Positions 1 to 8,348 of a stretch of 37,542 nucleotides of DNA are shown one piece after another. The notes beneath the pieces are model-generated. The model was not told where the DNA came from, made no database searches, and saw nothing but the letters and a program-made list of their open reading frames with translations. A program made the translations under genes and the position numbers. Each line of letters begins with the position of its first letter. The first letter of the stretch is position 1. The stretch lies in assembly GCA_002423615.1 (NCBI GenBank), contig DIKO01000080.1, positions 1 through 37,542 on the forward strand, read 5' to 3'. Origin of the DNA: Desulfobacteraceae bacterium UBA5616. GTDB lineage: Bacteria; Desulfobacterota; Desulfobacteria; Desulfobacterales; UBA5616.

Positions 1-828
1 AATAGATCTTTTGACTGTCAAGATATCTATTATCTTGAAGGGTATCTGAGTTGCAGCCCGCTGGTTTCCGGGGACCATTTTATCGGGAACTGGGAAGAAG
101 ACGGGTTCTCCTACCTGTTTTTTTCCAGGCCCTCGGATGAAAAGGTCGGCCATCTGCTTACATCGTCTCCGGGGGTCAAACTGCTGGATCAGTTTCAGAT
201 GACCTATGAAGAATGGCATGGGGGAGATATCGCCCCTTTGTACGTGGGCAATTTTGAGGTCATGCCCCCGTGGGACCCGGCGGTTCAGCAACGCCCTCCG
301 GACCGGGGAATCCATCGAATTCTCCTGGATCCCGGGGTGGTTTTCGGCACCGGCCTCCACCCCACCACAAGGGATTGCATTTCCGCCATCCAGGAGGCCT
401 TTCACCGGAAACACCATGATGTTGTAGTGGATATCGGTACGGGTACGGGAATTCTGGCCATTGCCGCAAGCATGATGGGAAGTCGTGTCACCATGGCGGT
501 GGACATTAATTTTCTTTCGGTTCAAACCGCCCGGAAAAATATCCGCCTGAACCGGCTGAATGAAAAAATCATCGCCATTCAAGGTTCGGCGGAAAATATT
601 GTGGACTATCCTGTTGATTTTATGATAGCCAACATTCACTATGATGTTATGAAAAAAATCCTGAATTCAGATGAATTTTATCAAAAAAAGTATTTTTTAC
701 TGTCAGGACTCCTCAAGAGTCAGGCAATATCTGTTAAAGATCAATTATTACAGCATTATAATGTTGAGTTGATCCATACCTGGGATCAAAACGGGATCTG
801 GTTTACTTTTTTAGGGGAAAATCATTAG
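1..828 (+). CDS. prmA: Ribosomal protein L11 methyltransferase (PrmA), 5'-truncated by window edge
   Basis: The frame is open from base 1, so the gene starts outside the window; 275 residues are visible and, against a usual PrmA length near 290-300, only a short N-terminal piece is missing. The visible N-terminus (NWEEDG...FF) looks like the PrmA substrate-recognition domain. A class I SAM-methyltransferase domain follows, with the PrmA-typical DPGVVFGTGLHPTT segment around residues 110-124 and the SAM-binding motif DIGTGTG at about 144-150, then ANIHYDVM as the motif IV region. The family trimethylates ribosomal protein L11 in the cytoplasm. An internal ATG at 199 is not the start because PrmA-like sequence continues upstream of it. 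An MBL-fold gene follows after 42 bases. The family could also include PrmA-like methyltransferases acting on other proteins. Confidence 0.85.
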   Translation, partial: NRSFDCQDIYYLEGYLSCSPLVSGDHFIGNWEEDGFSYLFFSRPSDEKVGHLLTSSPGVKLLDQFQMTYEEWHGGDIAPLYVGNFEVMPPWDPAVQQRPPDRGIHRILLDPGVVFGTGLHPTTRDCISAIQEAFHRKHHDVVVDIGTGTGILAIAASMMGSRVTMAVDINFLSVQTARKNIRLNRLNEKIIAIQGSAENIVDYPVDFMIANIHYDVMKKILNSDEFYQKKYFLLSGLLKSQAISVKDQLLQHYNVELIHTWDQNGIWFTFLGENH

Positions 829-870
829 TGTAATTTATCCGTCGTTTCCTGAATTCTGAAAGGGAAGTTC

Positions 871-1710
871 ATGCATATTAAATGCTGGGGGTCAAGAGGT
901 TCGACGCCCGTATTCGGCGAAGAATACATCAAGTACGGCGGTGACACGACTTGTCTGGAAATCCGGACGAAAAACGATGATATCATCATCATTGATGCGG
1001 GGTCCGGGATCCGCAGACTGGGGAATAAACTTCTTGAGGAAAAGCGCTTCAAATATCATCTGATATTCACCCATGCCCACTGGGATCACCTCATGGGGTT
1101 TCCCTTTTTCAAACCCATCTACCTGAAACAGACGGAAATCAAAGTCTACCGCTGTCCTTTTCAGGGGAAATATGTTGAAAAGATGATTTCCAGAGTCTTA
1201 TCTCCCCCCCATTTCCCCGTAAAATATGCCGATATCAGTGCTTCGATCACTTATGCGGAAGGATGTCCGGATGCCTTTGACATCGGATCGATCAAAATCG
1301 TGCCCATTCGACTGAGCCATCCCAATGGCGGAAGCGGCTATAAATTCATCGAAGACGGAAAAACCTTTGTTTTTTTGACGGACAACGAATTGGGGTTCGT
1401 TCATCCAGGCGGGCTTTCCTATGACGATTACCTGCAATTTTCCGCTGATGCGGACCTCCTGATTCATGATGCCGAATATTCGCCGGAAGAATATGAAAAA
1501 TTCATCGAATGGGGGCACTCCTCCTATGTCCAGGCCGTTGAATTGGGGCTTGATTCCGGGGCATTGAAACTGGGCCTTTTTCATACCAACCAGGACCGTA
1601 CGGATCTGCAAATGGATGAAATTGTGGATATCTGCAATCACATGGTTTGGGATCGCCATAAAATCATGGAATGTTTTTCAACCGCCTGGGACATGACCTT
1701 TGATTTATGA
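871..1710 (+). CDS. MBL-fold metallo-hydrolase (phosphodiesterase-like)
   Basis: This is a 279-residue soluble metallo-beta-lactamase-fold protein. The di-metal motif HxHxDH is seen as THAHWDH (H68, H70, D72, H73), preceded by the IDAGSG segment near residues 41-46; further ligand candidates are H in LSHPN, D in FLTDNE, D in IHDAEY and H in WGHSSY and LFHTN. The pattern resembles the PhnP / cyclic-nucleotide phosphodiesterase / RNase Z-like branch, so a phosphodiester hydrolase is the best guess; the substrate cannot be read from sequence. The start is supported by an AGGGAAG-type ribosome site about 6-9 bases upstream. Its stop codon overlaps the start of the next gene (ATGA), which implies translational coupling with the RACo-like protein. 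Confidence 0.85.
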   Translation: MHIKCWGSRGSTPVFGEEYIKYGGDTTCLEIRTKNDDIIIIDAGSGIRRLGNKLLEEKRFKYHLIFTHAHWDHLMGFPFFKPIYLKQTEIKVYRCPFQGKYVEKMISRVLSPPHFPVKYADISASITYAEGCPDAFDIGSIKIVPIRLSHPNGGSGYKFIEDGKTFVFLTDNELGFVHPGGLSYDDYLQFSADADLLIHDAEYSPEEYEKFIEWGHSSYVQAVELGLDSGALKLGLFHTNQDRTDLQMDEIVDICNHMVWDRHKIMECFSTAWDMTFDL

Positions 1711-3251
1711 CTGAAGAACCACGGGGATGGGTGACGACCGTTGATGTGATTCCGCCGACCCTGAACGATAATACGGCGGATGTGGATCGCCTGCTGAACA
1801 CCTTAAAAACCCGATTAAAAACGCGGCTTATTGAAATCGATCTTTCCCTGGTCCTGGAAATCCCCCGTCTGATTCGGGAATCCGCCTGGTCGGCCAACTG
1901 CATTCTGTTCAAGGACCGCGACCAATGGCGCCTTATCGACATCAGGGGGAAAGGGGATTTTCGGCCCATTGCCGGTCTGGCCGTGGATCTGGGAACCAGC
2001 CGGGTGGTTCTGCGCCTGGTTGATCTGGCGACCGGGAGCCATATCGGGGAAAGGGCTTTTGACAATCCCCAGATCGCGGTCGGACCCGATGTCCTGACCC
2101 GCATTCACTATGCTGCAACATCAGGGGGGATTGAGAACCTCAACGCCCTTATCCTGGACGGGCTGAACAGGGAAATCGGCGAGTTGTGCGGCGTCGCGGG
2201 TATCAGTCCCCGGAATATCCACATCATGACCCTGGCCGGCAACACGACCATGACCCATCTTTTCATGGGGCTGGATCCGCGCTGGATCATCCGGGAGCCG
2301 TATATTCCCGTAGTCAATCGGCCCGGACTGTATCGTTCCTCCGAACTGGGCATCGATCTCCATCCCCGGGCCCGGGTCTTGATTTTCCCCAACGTCGGCA
2401 GTTATTTCGGAGGAGATCTTATTTCAGGCATTCTGTATTCCGGTTTAAACACGTCGGAGGAAACAGCCCTGCTGGTGGATGTGGGCACCAATGCGGAGGT
2501 AGTGGTGGGAAACAGGCACTGGCTCATGGCCTGTGCAGGGGCTGCCGGTCCCGCCCTGGAAGGCGGCGTGACCAGAATGGGCATGATGGCCGGCCCGGGG
2601 GTTATCGATACCGTGGTCATCGATTCAAAAACACTGGAATTCCAACTGGGAACCATCGAAAACAAGCCTCCCAGGGGTATTTGCGGGTCCGGCCTCATCG
2701 ATCTGGCGGCCCAGTTGTTTATTTTCGGAATGGTCGATTTCAGGGGGCGTTTGCAGGCGGCGAAGTGCGGTTCCCGGTACATTGAAAAAGACGGAATGCG
2801 CCATATCGTGGTGGTTCCGGAAGGAGAGGGCGCCCATGGCAAGCCCCTTTACATCAGCCAGGCTGATCTGGACAGCCTGATCCGGTCCAAGGCGGCCATG
2901 TACACCATTCTGGAAACGATTACGGAAACGGTGGGGCTCCGTTTAAAGGATATCGAAAAATTCTATGTTGCCGGTACTTTCGGATCCTTCATTAAGCCCC
3001 GGTCCGCCATTTCCATCGGCATGCTGCCGGATTTGCCGATAGAGCGGTACATTCCCCTGGGCAACAGCTCCCTGGAAGGGGCCACCCGGGTTTTGACTTC
3101 TCCTGATGTCGTGGATGACATTGATGGTATCAGAGACCGCATCACGTACATGGAATTGAATGTCAACCAGGAGTTCATGAACCGGTTCAGTGCCGCAAAA
3201 TTTCTACCCCATACGGAGAAATCCCTTTTCCCCAGTGTCCAGATCAAATGA
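1707..3251 (+). CDS. ASKHA-domain protein, RACo-like (DUF4445 type) without the N-terminal [2Fe-2S] domain
   Basis: A 514-residue protein. Residues about 10-85 match the small middle domain of reductive activators of corrinoid proteins (PPTLNDNTADVDRLL), and from residue ~91 runs an acetate/sugar kinase-Hsc70-actin ATPase core: LAVDLGTS, GNTTMTHLF, LLVDVGTNAE, GPALEGG, GSGLIDL and FYVAGTFGSF. In the well-studied RACo family the ferredoxin-like [2Fe-2S] domain precedes the middle domain and supplies the low-potential electron. Here that domain is absent: the only Cys in the first 90 residues is C65, so no cluster can be built there. The start overlaps the MBL stop by four bases. Activation of a corrinoid methyltransferase or another ATP-driven redox role is inference; no corrinoid protein is encoded in the window. 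It ends six bases from a convergent gene. Confidence 0.85.
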   Translation: MTEEPRGWVTTVDVIPPTLNDNTADVDRLLNTLKTRLKTRLIEIDLSLVLEIPRLIRESAWSANCILFKDRDQWRLIDIRGKGDFRPIAGLAVDLGTSRVVLRLVDLATGSHIGERAFDNPQIAVGPDVLTRIHYAATSGGIENLNALILDGLNREIGELCGVAGISPRNIHIMTLAGNTTMTHLFMGLDPRWIIREPYIPVVNRPGLYRSSELGIDLHPRARVLIFPNVGSYFGGDLISGILYSGLNTSEETALLVDVGTNAEVVVGNRHWLMACAGAAGPALEGGVTRMGMMAGPGVIDTVVIDSKTLEFQLGTIENKPPRGICGSGLIDLAAQLFIFGMVDFRGRLQAAKCGSRYIEKDGMRHIVVVPEGEGAHGKPLYISQADLDSLIRSKAAMYTILETITETVGLRLKDIEKFYVAGTFGSFIKPRSAISIGMLPDLPIERYIPLGNSSLEGATRVLTSPDVVDDIDGIRDRITYMELNVNQEFMNRFSAAKFLPHTEKSLFPSVQIK

Positions 3252-3257
3252 CCCGTA

Positions 3258-5003
3258 TTACGATTTCAGCAGAAAATGAAGTATAAAGCGGGGATCCGGG
3301 TTCTCGGGGGAAACTTCGCCATATTCGTTTTCAAGCGTTTTAAAGATATCCTCCAGAACCTCTCCGGCCAGCCGGGATATTTCAAGGGCCGGCCATCCGG
3401 TTTCAGCCGACAGAAATTGAAGAAAATCCGATTTCATCGATGTTTTTATCTTCCGGGGTTTTGTTCCGGGTTCCCAGAGATCCGCAAAAAAACCCCGGAA
3501 TTCATCTTTGGACAATGGCTCCGGATAAGGATGAATCCCGAGATAACGACCGGCCCAACATGTTAAAAGAAGATTTTTGTAGGTTAAATGGCCGTGAGGC
3601 AATAGGGGTTTGATGTTTAACGCGGTTCGCGACAGAAGTTTGTCGCAGGCCATGATGTTGTTCAGAATTTCGCGGGTTTTTTGAATATCGTCCAGGGACA
3701 AAAATTCACGGTAGAGATTGCCGGTCCTATAATCATCGAAGAATAAAGGTTTTTTAATGAGCAGACCGCCCAGCACACCCATCCATTCCTCCCCCCAGAA
3801 ACTTATCCGGAGATCCAGGGAAGAAAACCAGCTCCGCTTCACCCACCGTTTGGCATCCCATTTCAGGGAAAGCGCCCGGCCATAGCCCACCTTGAAGATA
3901 TGGGCGAGGGGATAGGTCAATAGCTGTTTCCCGGATTCAGGATGACCATCTGATTTCTCCCGTGAAAGAAATTCCAGGGCGATATTGATGTATCCACAGA
4001 CTTTTTTGACGACGGCGTACAGATCCTCCTTGCTTTTGACGGACTTTTGATCCGCGACGATAATCTGATTGCACAGGAAAGCAAATTCTTCCTGAATTTT
4101 ATAGATCCGGTCATCAAGGGTCACGTTGGCTATGGCTTCTGAAAAAATGTTGCTTTCCTTCAGCAGGTTAAAAGGCGTCAGGGGGGCCGGCCCATGAAAC
4201 CCGCGGGGAAATCGGGTGCTATTCATGGCGGTGCTGTTTCCGACAAGATCGTCCGGGTCCATTGGCTGATAAATACCCACGGCCTCGTCAAAGGGAAGAA
4301 ATCCTTTTTCCGCCAGGCGGACATTTCGCCACCGGTAGGCTTCTTCTTCGGTCTCCGCCGGCAGAATGGTCAGCGATTCCAGCAAAAGGTTTTGAAGGCC
4401 TGCATGATCCATATCCGCAAGCCCCGTCAGTATCTTCCGGATCTGTTCCCTGCGGAATTCTTCGCCGAATCCCCCGACGGTGTCCTTATCATCCGATTCA
4501 GGAAAAGCCGTTTCCGGAAGGATTCTGAAATAATACACATCATCGAAGGTTGTAAAATCATCGCCGAAATCCGAAGGATCCTGATCATGTTCCCTGATTC
4601 TGACCTCGAGATTGTGAAATAAATAAAATTCCAGCAACTCGGCTTTCTCCTGTTTTAACCACTCAAGGAAACGAGTTGCGTCGGCGGAAAGCATCGCACC
4701 GAACCATTGGGTTGCGGCTGAAAGGTCGAGGCGGTCTTTTTCCCAGAGTTCCAGGTCCAAAATATAATCCAGTTGGCGGTAGGATGCCAAAGCCAACAGC
4801 GGCAATGCATCTTCAAGCCCGATGTCATGGATCAAAAAGTAAAAGTCTTCTTCGGGAAAGGAATGAACCAGCCCCGCAGGGCTGGGATGGTCCAGAATCC
4901 GATCCAGGGCCTTGCCCGGCGGAAGGGACAAAATATGAACCCGTTCACGGCTAAGCGCCCTTATTCGGTCCGTTTCGGGTAAATTGGCAGTGTCATTTTT
5001 CAT
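3258..5003 (-). CDS. DUF6178 family protein
   Basis: A 581-residue, probably cytoplasmic protein without signal peptide or membrane segment. I recognise it as DUF6178 from its N-terminal half (residues ~20-85: LPPGKALDRILDHPSPA, FPEEDFYFLIHDIG, DALPLLALAS, LDYILDLELW), a family largely seen in Desulfobacterota and of unknown function. The C-terminal half is mostly helical in appearance and carries acidic patches; I see no catalytic motif. The start has an AAAGG ribosome site about six bases upstream and lies nine bases after the ampG stop, so the two are very probably co-transcribed. It ends only six bases from the end of the convergent RACo-like gene, with no terminator visible between. Confidence 0.8.
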   Translation of the reverse strand: MKNDTANLPETDRIRALSRERVHILSLPPGKALDRILDHPSPAGLVHSFPEEDFYFLIHDIGLEDALPLLALASYRQLDYILDLELWEKDRLDLSAATQWFGAMLSADATRFLEWLKQEKAELLEFYLFHNLEVRIREHDQDPSDFGDDFTTFDDVYYFRILPETAFPESDDKDTVGGFGEEFRREQIRKILTGLADMDHAGLQNLLLESLTILPAETEEEAYRWRNVRLAEKGFLPFDEAVGIYQPMDPDDLVGNSTAMNSTRFPRGFHGPAPLTPFNLLKESNIFSEAIANVTLDDRIYKIQEEFAFLCNQIIVADQKSVKSKEDLYAVVKKVCGYINIALEFLSREKSDGHPESGKQLLTYPLAHIFKVGYGRALSLKWDAKRWVKRSWFSSLDLRISFWGEEWMGVLGGLLIKKPLFFDDYRTGNLYREFLSLDDIQKTREILNNIMACDKLLSRTALNIKPLLPHGHLTYKNLLLTCWAGRYLGIHPYPEPLSKDEFRGFFADLWEPGTKPRKIKTSMKSDFLQFLSAETGWPALEISRLAGEVLEDIFKTLENEYGEVSPENPDPRFILHFLLKS

Positions 5004-5012
5004 TATAACCTT

Positions 5013-6272
5013 TTATGTTTCTTCCAACTTAACATGTTTTTCTGAGGTTGTCCACGGAGCGAACTTGAACAACAGGAGCAATCCCGGCACGGCGATGAGT
5101 GTGCAGAAAATAAAAAACCCCTGCCATCCGATATGTTTGGCCATGTACCCTGTCGGGGCTGAGGCGACCACCCGGGGAATTCCCATGATGCTGCTCAACA
5201 ATGCGTACTGGGTTGCGGTAAACTTTTTATGGGTGATGCTGGCCATAAACGCCACAAATGCTGCGGTTCCCATGCCGCTGGTGAAATTTTCAAATGCGAT
5301 GACGGCGGATAAGACTGAAAGGCTGTGACCGATCCCCGCGAGAATAGCGAATCCTGCGGTGGAAGCAGCCTGCAGAACCCCGAAAATCCACAAACTGCGA
5401 TTGATTCCCTGCCGAAGCATGAATACGCCTCCGGCAAGAGACCCTGCAACGGTGGCCCAGAACCCGAACAGTTTGACGATGGTTCCGATTTCCGTTTTGG
5501 AGAACCCGATATCCAGATAAAACGGCATGGTCATGGCGCCGGCCATGGAATCTCCAACCTTGTATAAGAGAATAAACCCCAGCATCCACAGAGCGTCCTG
5601 GCGGTTGAAGTACTCCACCAGCGGATCGATCACCGCTTCCCTCATGGTTTTGGGTACGCCCTGGGTAATGATGGGTTCCGGCGTCAAAAGGGTGGTGATG
5701 ATTCCCGGAAGCATGCACGCCGCCATAATGGCGTAAACCATGGAAAAGGGCACATGATCGGCTAAAATGAGTCCCCCGCCGGAAGCAAGGAGCATGCCCA
5801 CCCGGTATCCGTTGATGTAGAGAGAGGACCCAAGCCCCAGTTCCGCATCCGCCAAATCTTCCCTTCGATAGGCATCCGTCACAACATCCTGGGAAGCGCT
5901 GAAAAATGTTGTCAGGAAAGCAACAAATGAAAGTAACAGGGGGTTATTTCCCGGATCGGTCGTTCCCATACCCCAGATGGAGACCATCAGGAGAAGCTGA
6001 ATCACCATCAGCCATCCCCGCCGACGACCCAAAAAGGGCAACGTAAAACGATCCAGAAAGGGCGCCCAGAGAAATTTGACGGCATACGGCAATCCCACGA
6101 GGCTCATCATGCCGATGACGGTGAGATCCACCCCCTCTTCTTTCATCCAGGCCTGCAACACGGTCAGGGTCAGCAACAGGGGCAGTCCGCAGGAAAAGCC
6201 CATCAACAGCGCAACCATCATGCGGCGGTTAAAGATGTCTCTGAAGAAGAATGTTTTGGATTGAGGGGGCAT
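5013..6272 (-). CDS. ampG: AmpG-type MFS permease (muropeptide transporter family)
   Basis: A 419-residue major facilitator with about 12 hydrophobic segments. Near its N-terminus it carries the AmpG-like run GFSCGLPLLLTLTVLQAWM, followed by VDLTVIGMMSLVGLPYAVKF and a GRRRGW cytoplasmic loop (around residues 80-90); SASQDVVTDAY is another family hallmark. AmpG proteins import GlcNAc-anhydro-MurNAc (muro)peptides across the inner membrane for cell-wall recycling; substrate here is inferred. The ATG chosen sits only one or two bases after AGGA, an unusually tight ribosome site, and directly after the T-run of the hairpin at 6276-6320, so expression may depend on read-through from pckG or on a cryptic promoter. 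The next in-frame ATGs (residues 18-19) have no visible ribosome site and would cut into the N-terminus. Confidence 0.85.
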   Translation of the reverse strand: MPPQSKTFFFRDIFNRRMMVALLMGFSCGLPLLLTLTVLQAWMKEEGVDLTVIGMMSLVGLPYAVKFLWAPFLDRFTLPFLGRRRGWLMVIQLLLMVSIWGMGTTDPGNNPLLLSFVAFLTTFFSASQDVVTDAYRREDLADAELGLGSSLYINGYRVGMLLASGGGLILADHVPFSMVYAIMAACMLPGIITTLLTPEPIITQGVPKTMREAVIDPLVEYFNRQDALWMLGFILLYKVGDSMAGAMTMPFYLDIGFSKTEIGTIVKLFGFWATVAGSLAGGVFMLRQGINRSLWIFGVLQAASTAGFAILAGIGHSLSVLSAVIAFENFTSGMGTAAFVAFMASITHKKFTATQYALLSSIMGIPRVVASAPTGYMAKHIGWQGFFIFCTLIAVPGLLLLFKFAPWTTSEKHVKLEET

Positions 6273-6275
6273 TTC

Positions 6276-6320
6276 CTAAAAAGAACAATGGGCAAGGGCG
6301 TTTCCGCCATTGCCCATTGT
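6276..6320 (-). terminator. Rho-independent terminator after pckG, abutting ampG
   Basis: A perfect 11-bp inverted repeat (ACAATGGGCAA at 6285-6295 and its complement at 6310-6320) is extended by an inner GGCG/CGCC stem with a four-base loop. On the minus strand the stem is followed at once by TCTTTTT. It starts 18 bases after the pckG stop. The ampG start codon is only a few bases beyond the T-run, so the same bases carry the terminator tail and the ampG ribosome site. Confidence 0.85.
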
Positions 6321-6338
6321 CCGATCCGGTTATTGTTT

Positions 6339-8303
6339 TTACAAGGCTTTCATTAAGTTCACAGGTGTGACCACGGACCCGTATTTTTCTTTTAACGCAG
6401 ACAGGCCTTCCCTTTGTTTTCTCAAGACCTGGAACAGTTTTTCAGGCAGGTTGTCTTCTTTTGCATAGGCCTCCATCTGAAGGTCAATACGGGCAATGAT
6501 ATTGTCGACGTAAAGCGAGAACTGTTTCACATAAAGATCTTCGGTATATTCCTTATCGATGATGGATTTAAAAAGGTTTTTTAAATCCTGATATTTCGGG
6601 ATCTGTCCGATGGGGGTCGAAATGGAGGCCGCTTCCTTCCGGGCCAGCCGCTCAAGCCATGCCAGCCAGACCTTGACGTCTCGTTTTTCTCCCAGGAGTT
6701 TTTTGGATGTTCCGCCTCTGGCTTCTTCCGTGAGAAAATAATTCAGCCCGGCCATGACCGGCTTTTTCTCTGGTGCGATTCCGGAGTTGTTGAAGAAGAG
6801 AAACTGGGCTTCCATGTAGTCTCCCAATGCCCCGGGAATAAATGCGGCGTTGGCCCATGGCGCCCTTTTAACACCGGTTGCGCCGACTTCCGTCGCTGTG
6901 GCCGCGGACACGATGCAGGCCCCGATGACAACGCCATGGTCGGGATTTCGCGTGGCCCATATGGGCGGCATGGTGTCACTGTCACGGCCGCTGTAGGTAA
7001 TGACACGGATTTCAACGCCTTCCGGATCTTCCGCCTTTGAGGAATAATTGTCCAGAGTTGAGGAAGAAATGGTGCATCGGGCGTTGGGATGCGAAATGGG
7101 AATGGGCTTGCCGTTTTTATCCTTCATCCCGGCCTCCCATGGTCCTTGGAAATTAATGCCTTTCCGGGGGGGAGTCTCTCCGTTTCCCGTCCACTGGGGG
7201 ATACCTTTTTCATCAATCAGAACATTGGACCAGATCACTTCGTAGTCCTTGTTTCTCAATACTTCCATCAATTTGGGGTCTCCCTCCCAATTGACGTCCT
7301 CAACAATGCCGAAGATGCCGCATTCCGGATTGATCGCCCGGATGCTGCCGTCTTTCGCAATCCACATCTGGGCCAGATCGTCCCCCACAAAATGATTTCC
7401 CGCCATGGCTGTGGTGGTTTTTCCGCACCCGCTGGGAGCTGCGCCGGCGATCCATGTCACCCGGTCCCCGGGTCCGTCAATGCCGGTGATGAACATATGT
7501 TCGGACAGTTCGTTCCCCTTGTTCTGATAAACGGCCTTGTCCACGGCAAACCGGTGGTTTCCCTTTTTCAGCAGCAGGGTGTTACCGGCGTATGTGCAAT
7601 TGAAACTGTAGGTGGTCTGGTATCTCCTGTCCATCAGGACCCGCGCATTGGGAAGGTCTTCGGGCCGGTTCAGGCCTTCGCTGTGAATGTTGGCAAAAAA
7701 ATGTCCCGCCCGGTTGACTTCCCGGTCAAATACGACAAAGGCGTTCCGGTACAGAATTTCAGCACTGTGAGCCACATAGGCCGAGCTGGTGATTTCCAGC
7801 GCGGGATTGGCGGCAAAAGCCCCCACCGGTCCCCGGGAATAAAAACCGACGATCATGGTTTTGCCTTTCATGATGCCGGTCATAATGGTCTTGATTTCTT
7901 CATAGGCCTTATCCCGCAGCATCTTGTTGGCAAGGGAACTGACCGTTTCACCTTCATTGACGACATAAAATGTCCGGTCGATGATTCGGCCCTGCTCGTC
8001 CTTCAAATCAAAATGAATGGTATGATTTTTCTTGGGCAGCGCCGATTCCTCGCCTTTTTGGAGGCTGAGTTCCCGGATGAACTGTTTGTCATCTGCTGAT
8101 CCCGTGTTGATAAAAATCGCGTCCGGGTTGCTCATCCGGATAGCGTTGGCGATTTTTATCAGGACATCGGAATTTTGAATTTGACTGATCCGGTCGAAAT
8201 GAATGGCGTCGAGTCTGGCTTTAAATAGGGAAATCGCCTCGCTTTTGGAGGTGATGCCGCCGATCCGGGCGAGGATATCGAACCTTTCCTGTTTTTCTGT
8301 CAT
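6339..8303 (-). CDS. pckG: Phosphoenolpyruvate carboxykinase (GTP type)
   Basis: A 654-residue cytoplasmic enzyme that interconverts oxaloacetate and PEP with a nucleoside triphosphate, the entry to gluconeogenesis. Family marks are FYSRGPVGAF (residues ~154-163), ITSSAYVAHS, the kinase P-loop APSGCGKTTT at about 289-298, VGDDLAQM, and INPECGIFGI, which correspond to the GTP-dependent class (VGDD.A and INPE.GFFG). The P-loop reads PSGCGKTTTAM where many GTP enzymes have PS.CGKTNLAM, and the protein is longer than the usual ~600 residues, so it belongs to a divergent subgroup; nucleotide preference is therefore inferred. It follows rdgB by 45 bases and is followed by a strong hairpin terminator. 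Confidence 0.88.
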   Translation of the reverse strand: MTEKQERFDILARIGGITSKSEAISLFKARLDAIHFDRISQIQNSDVLIKIANAIRMSNPDAIFINTGSADDKQFIRELSLQKGEESALPKKNHTIHFDLKDEQGRIIDRTFYVVNEGETVSSLANKMLRDKAYEEIKTIMTGIMKGKTMIVGFYSRGPVGAFAANPALEITSSAYVAHSAEILYRNAFVVFDREVNRAGHFFANIHSEGLNRPEDLPNARVLMDRRYQTTYSFNCTYAGNTLLLKKGNHRFAVDKAVYQNKGNELSEHMFITGIDGPGDRVTWIAGAAPSGCGKTTTAMAGNHFVGDDLAQMWIAKDGSIRAINPECGIFGIVEDVNWEGDPKLMEVLRNKDYEVIWSNVLIDEKGIPQWTGNGETPPRKGINFQGPWEAGMKDKNGKPIPISHPNARCTISSSTLDNYSSKAEDPEGVEIRVITYSGRDSDTMPPIWATRNPDHGVVIGACIVSAATATEVGATGVKRAPWANAAFIPGALGDYMEAQFLFFNNSGIAPEKKPVMAGLNYFLTEEARGGTSKKLLGEKRDVKVWLAWLERLARKEAASISTPIGQIPKYQDLKNLFKSIIDKEYTEDLYVKQFSLYVDNIIARIDLQMEAYAKEDNLPEKLFQVLRKQREGLSALKEKYGSVVTPVNLMKAL

Positions 8304-8348
8304 GGTATGGCGCTCCTTATGGTAAGGGAAATAAAAAAATCAGGGGGA

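Noticed and set aside
1201..1210. C7 run in the MBL-fold gene
   Set aside because: Too short to argue for phase variation; runs of six or seven occur several times in this GC-balanced DNA.
7089..8099. 336-residue frame antisense to pckG
   Set aside because: It lies wholly inside the strongly supported pckG gene, has no family motif, and is the kind of long mirror frame that GC-rich third positions create.
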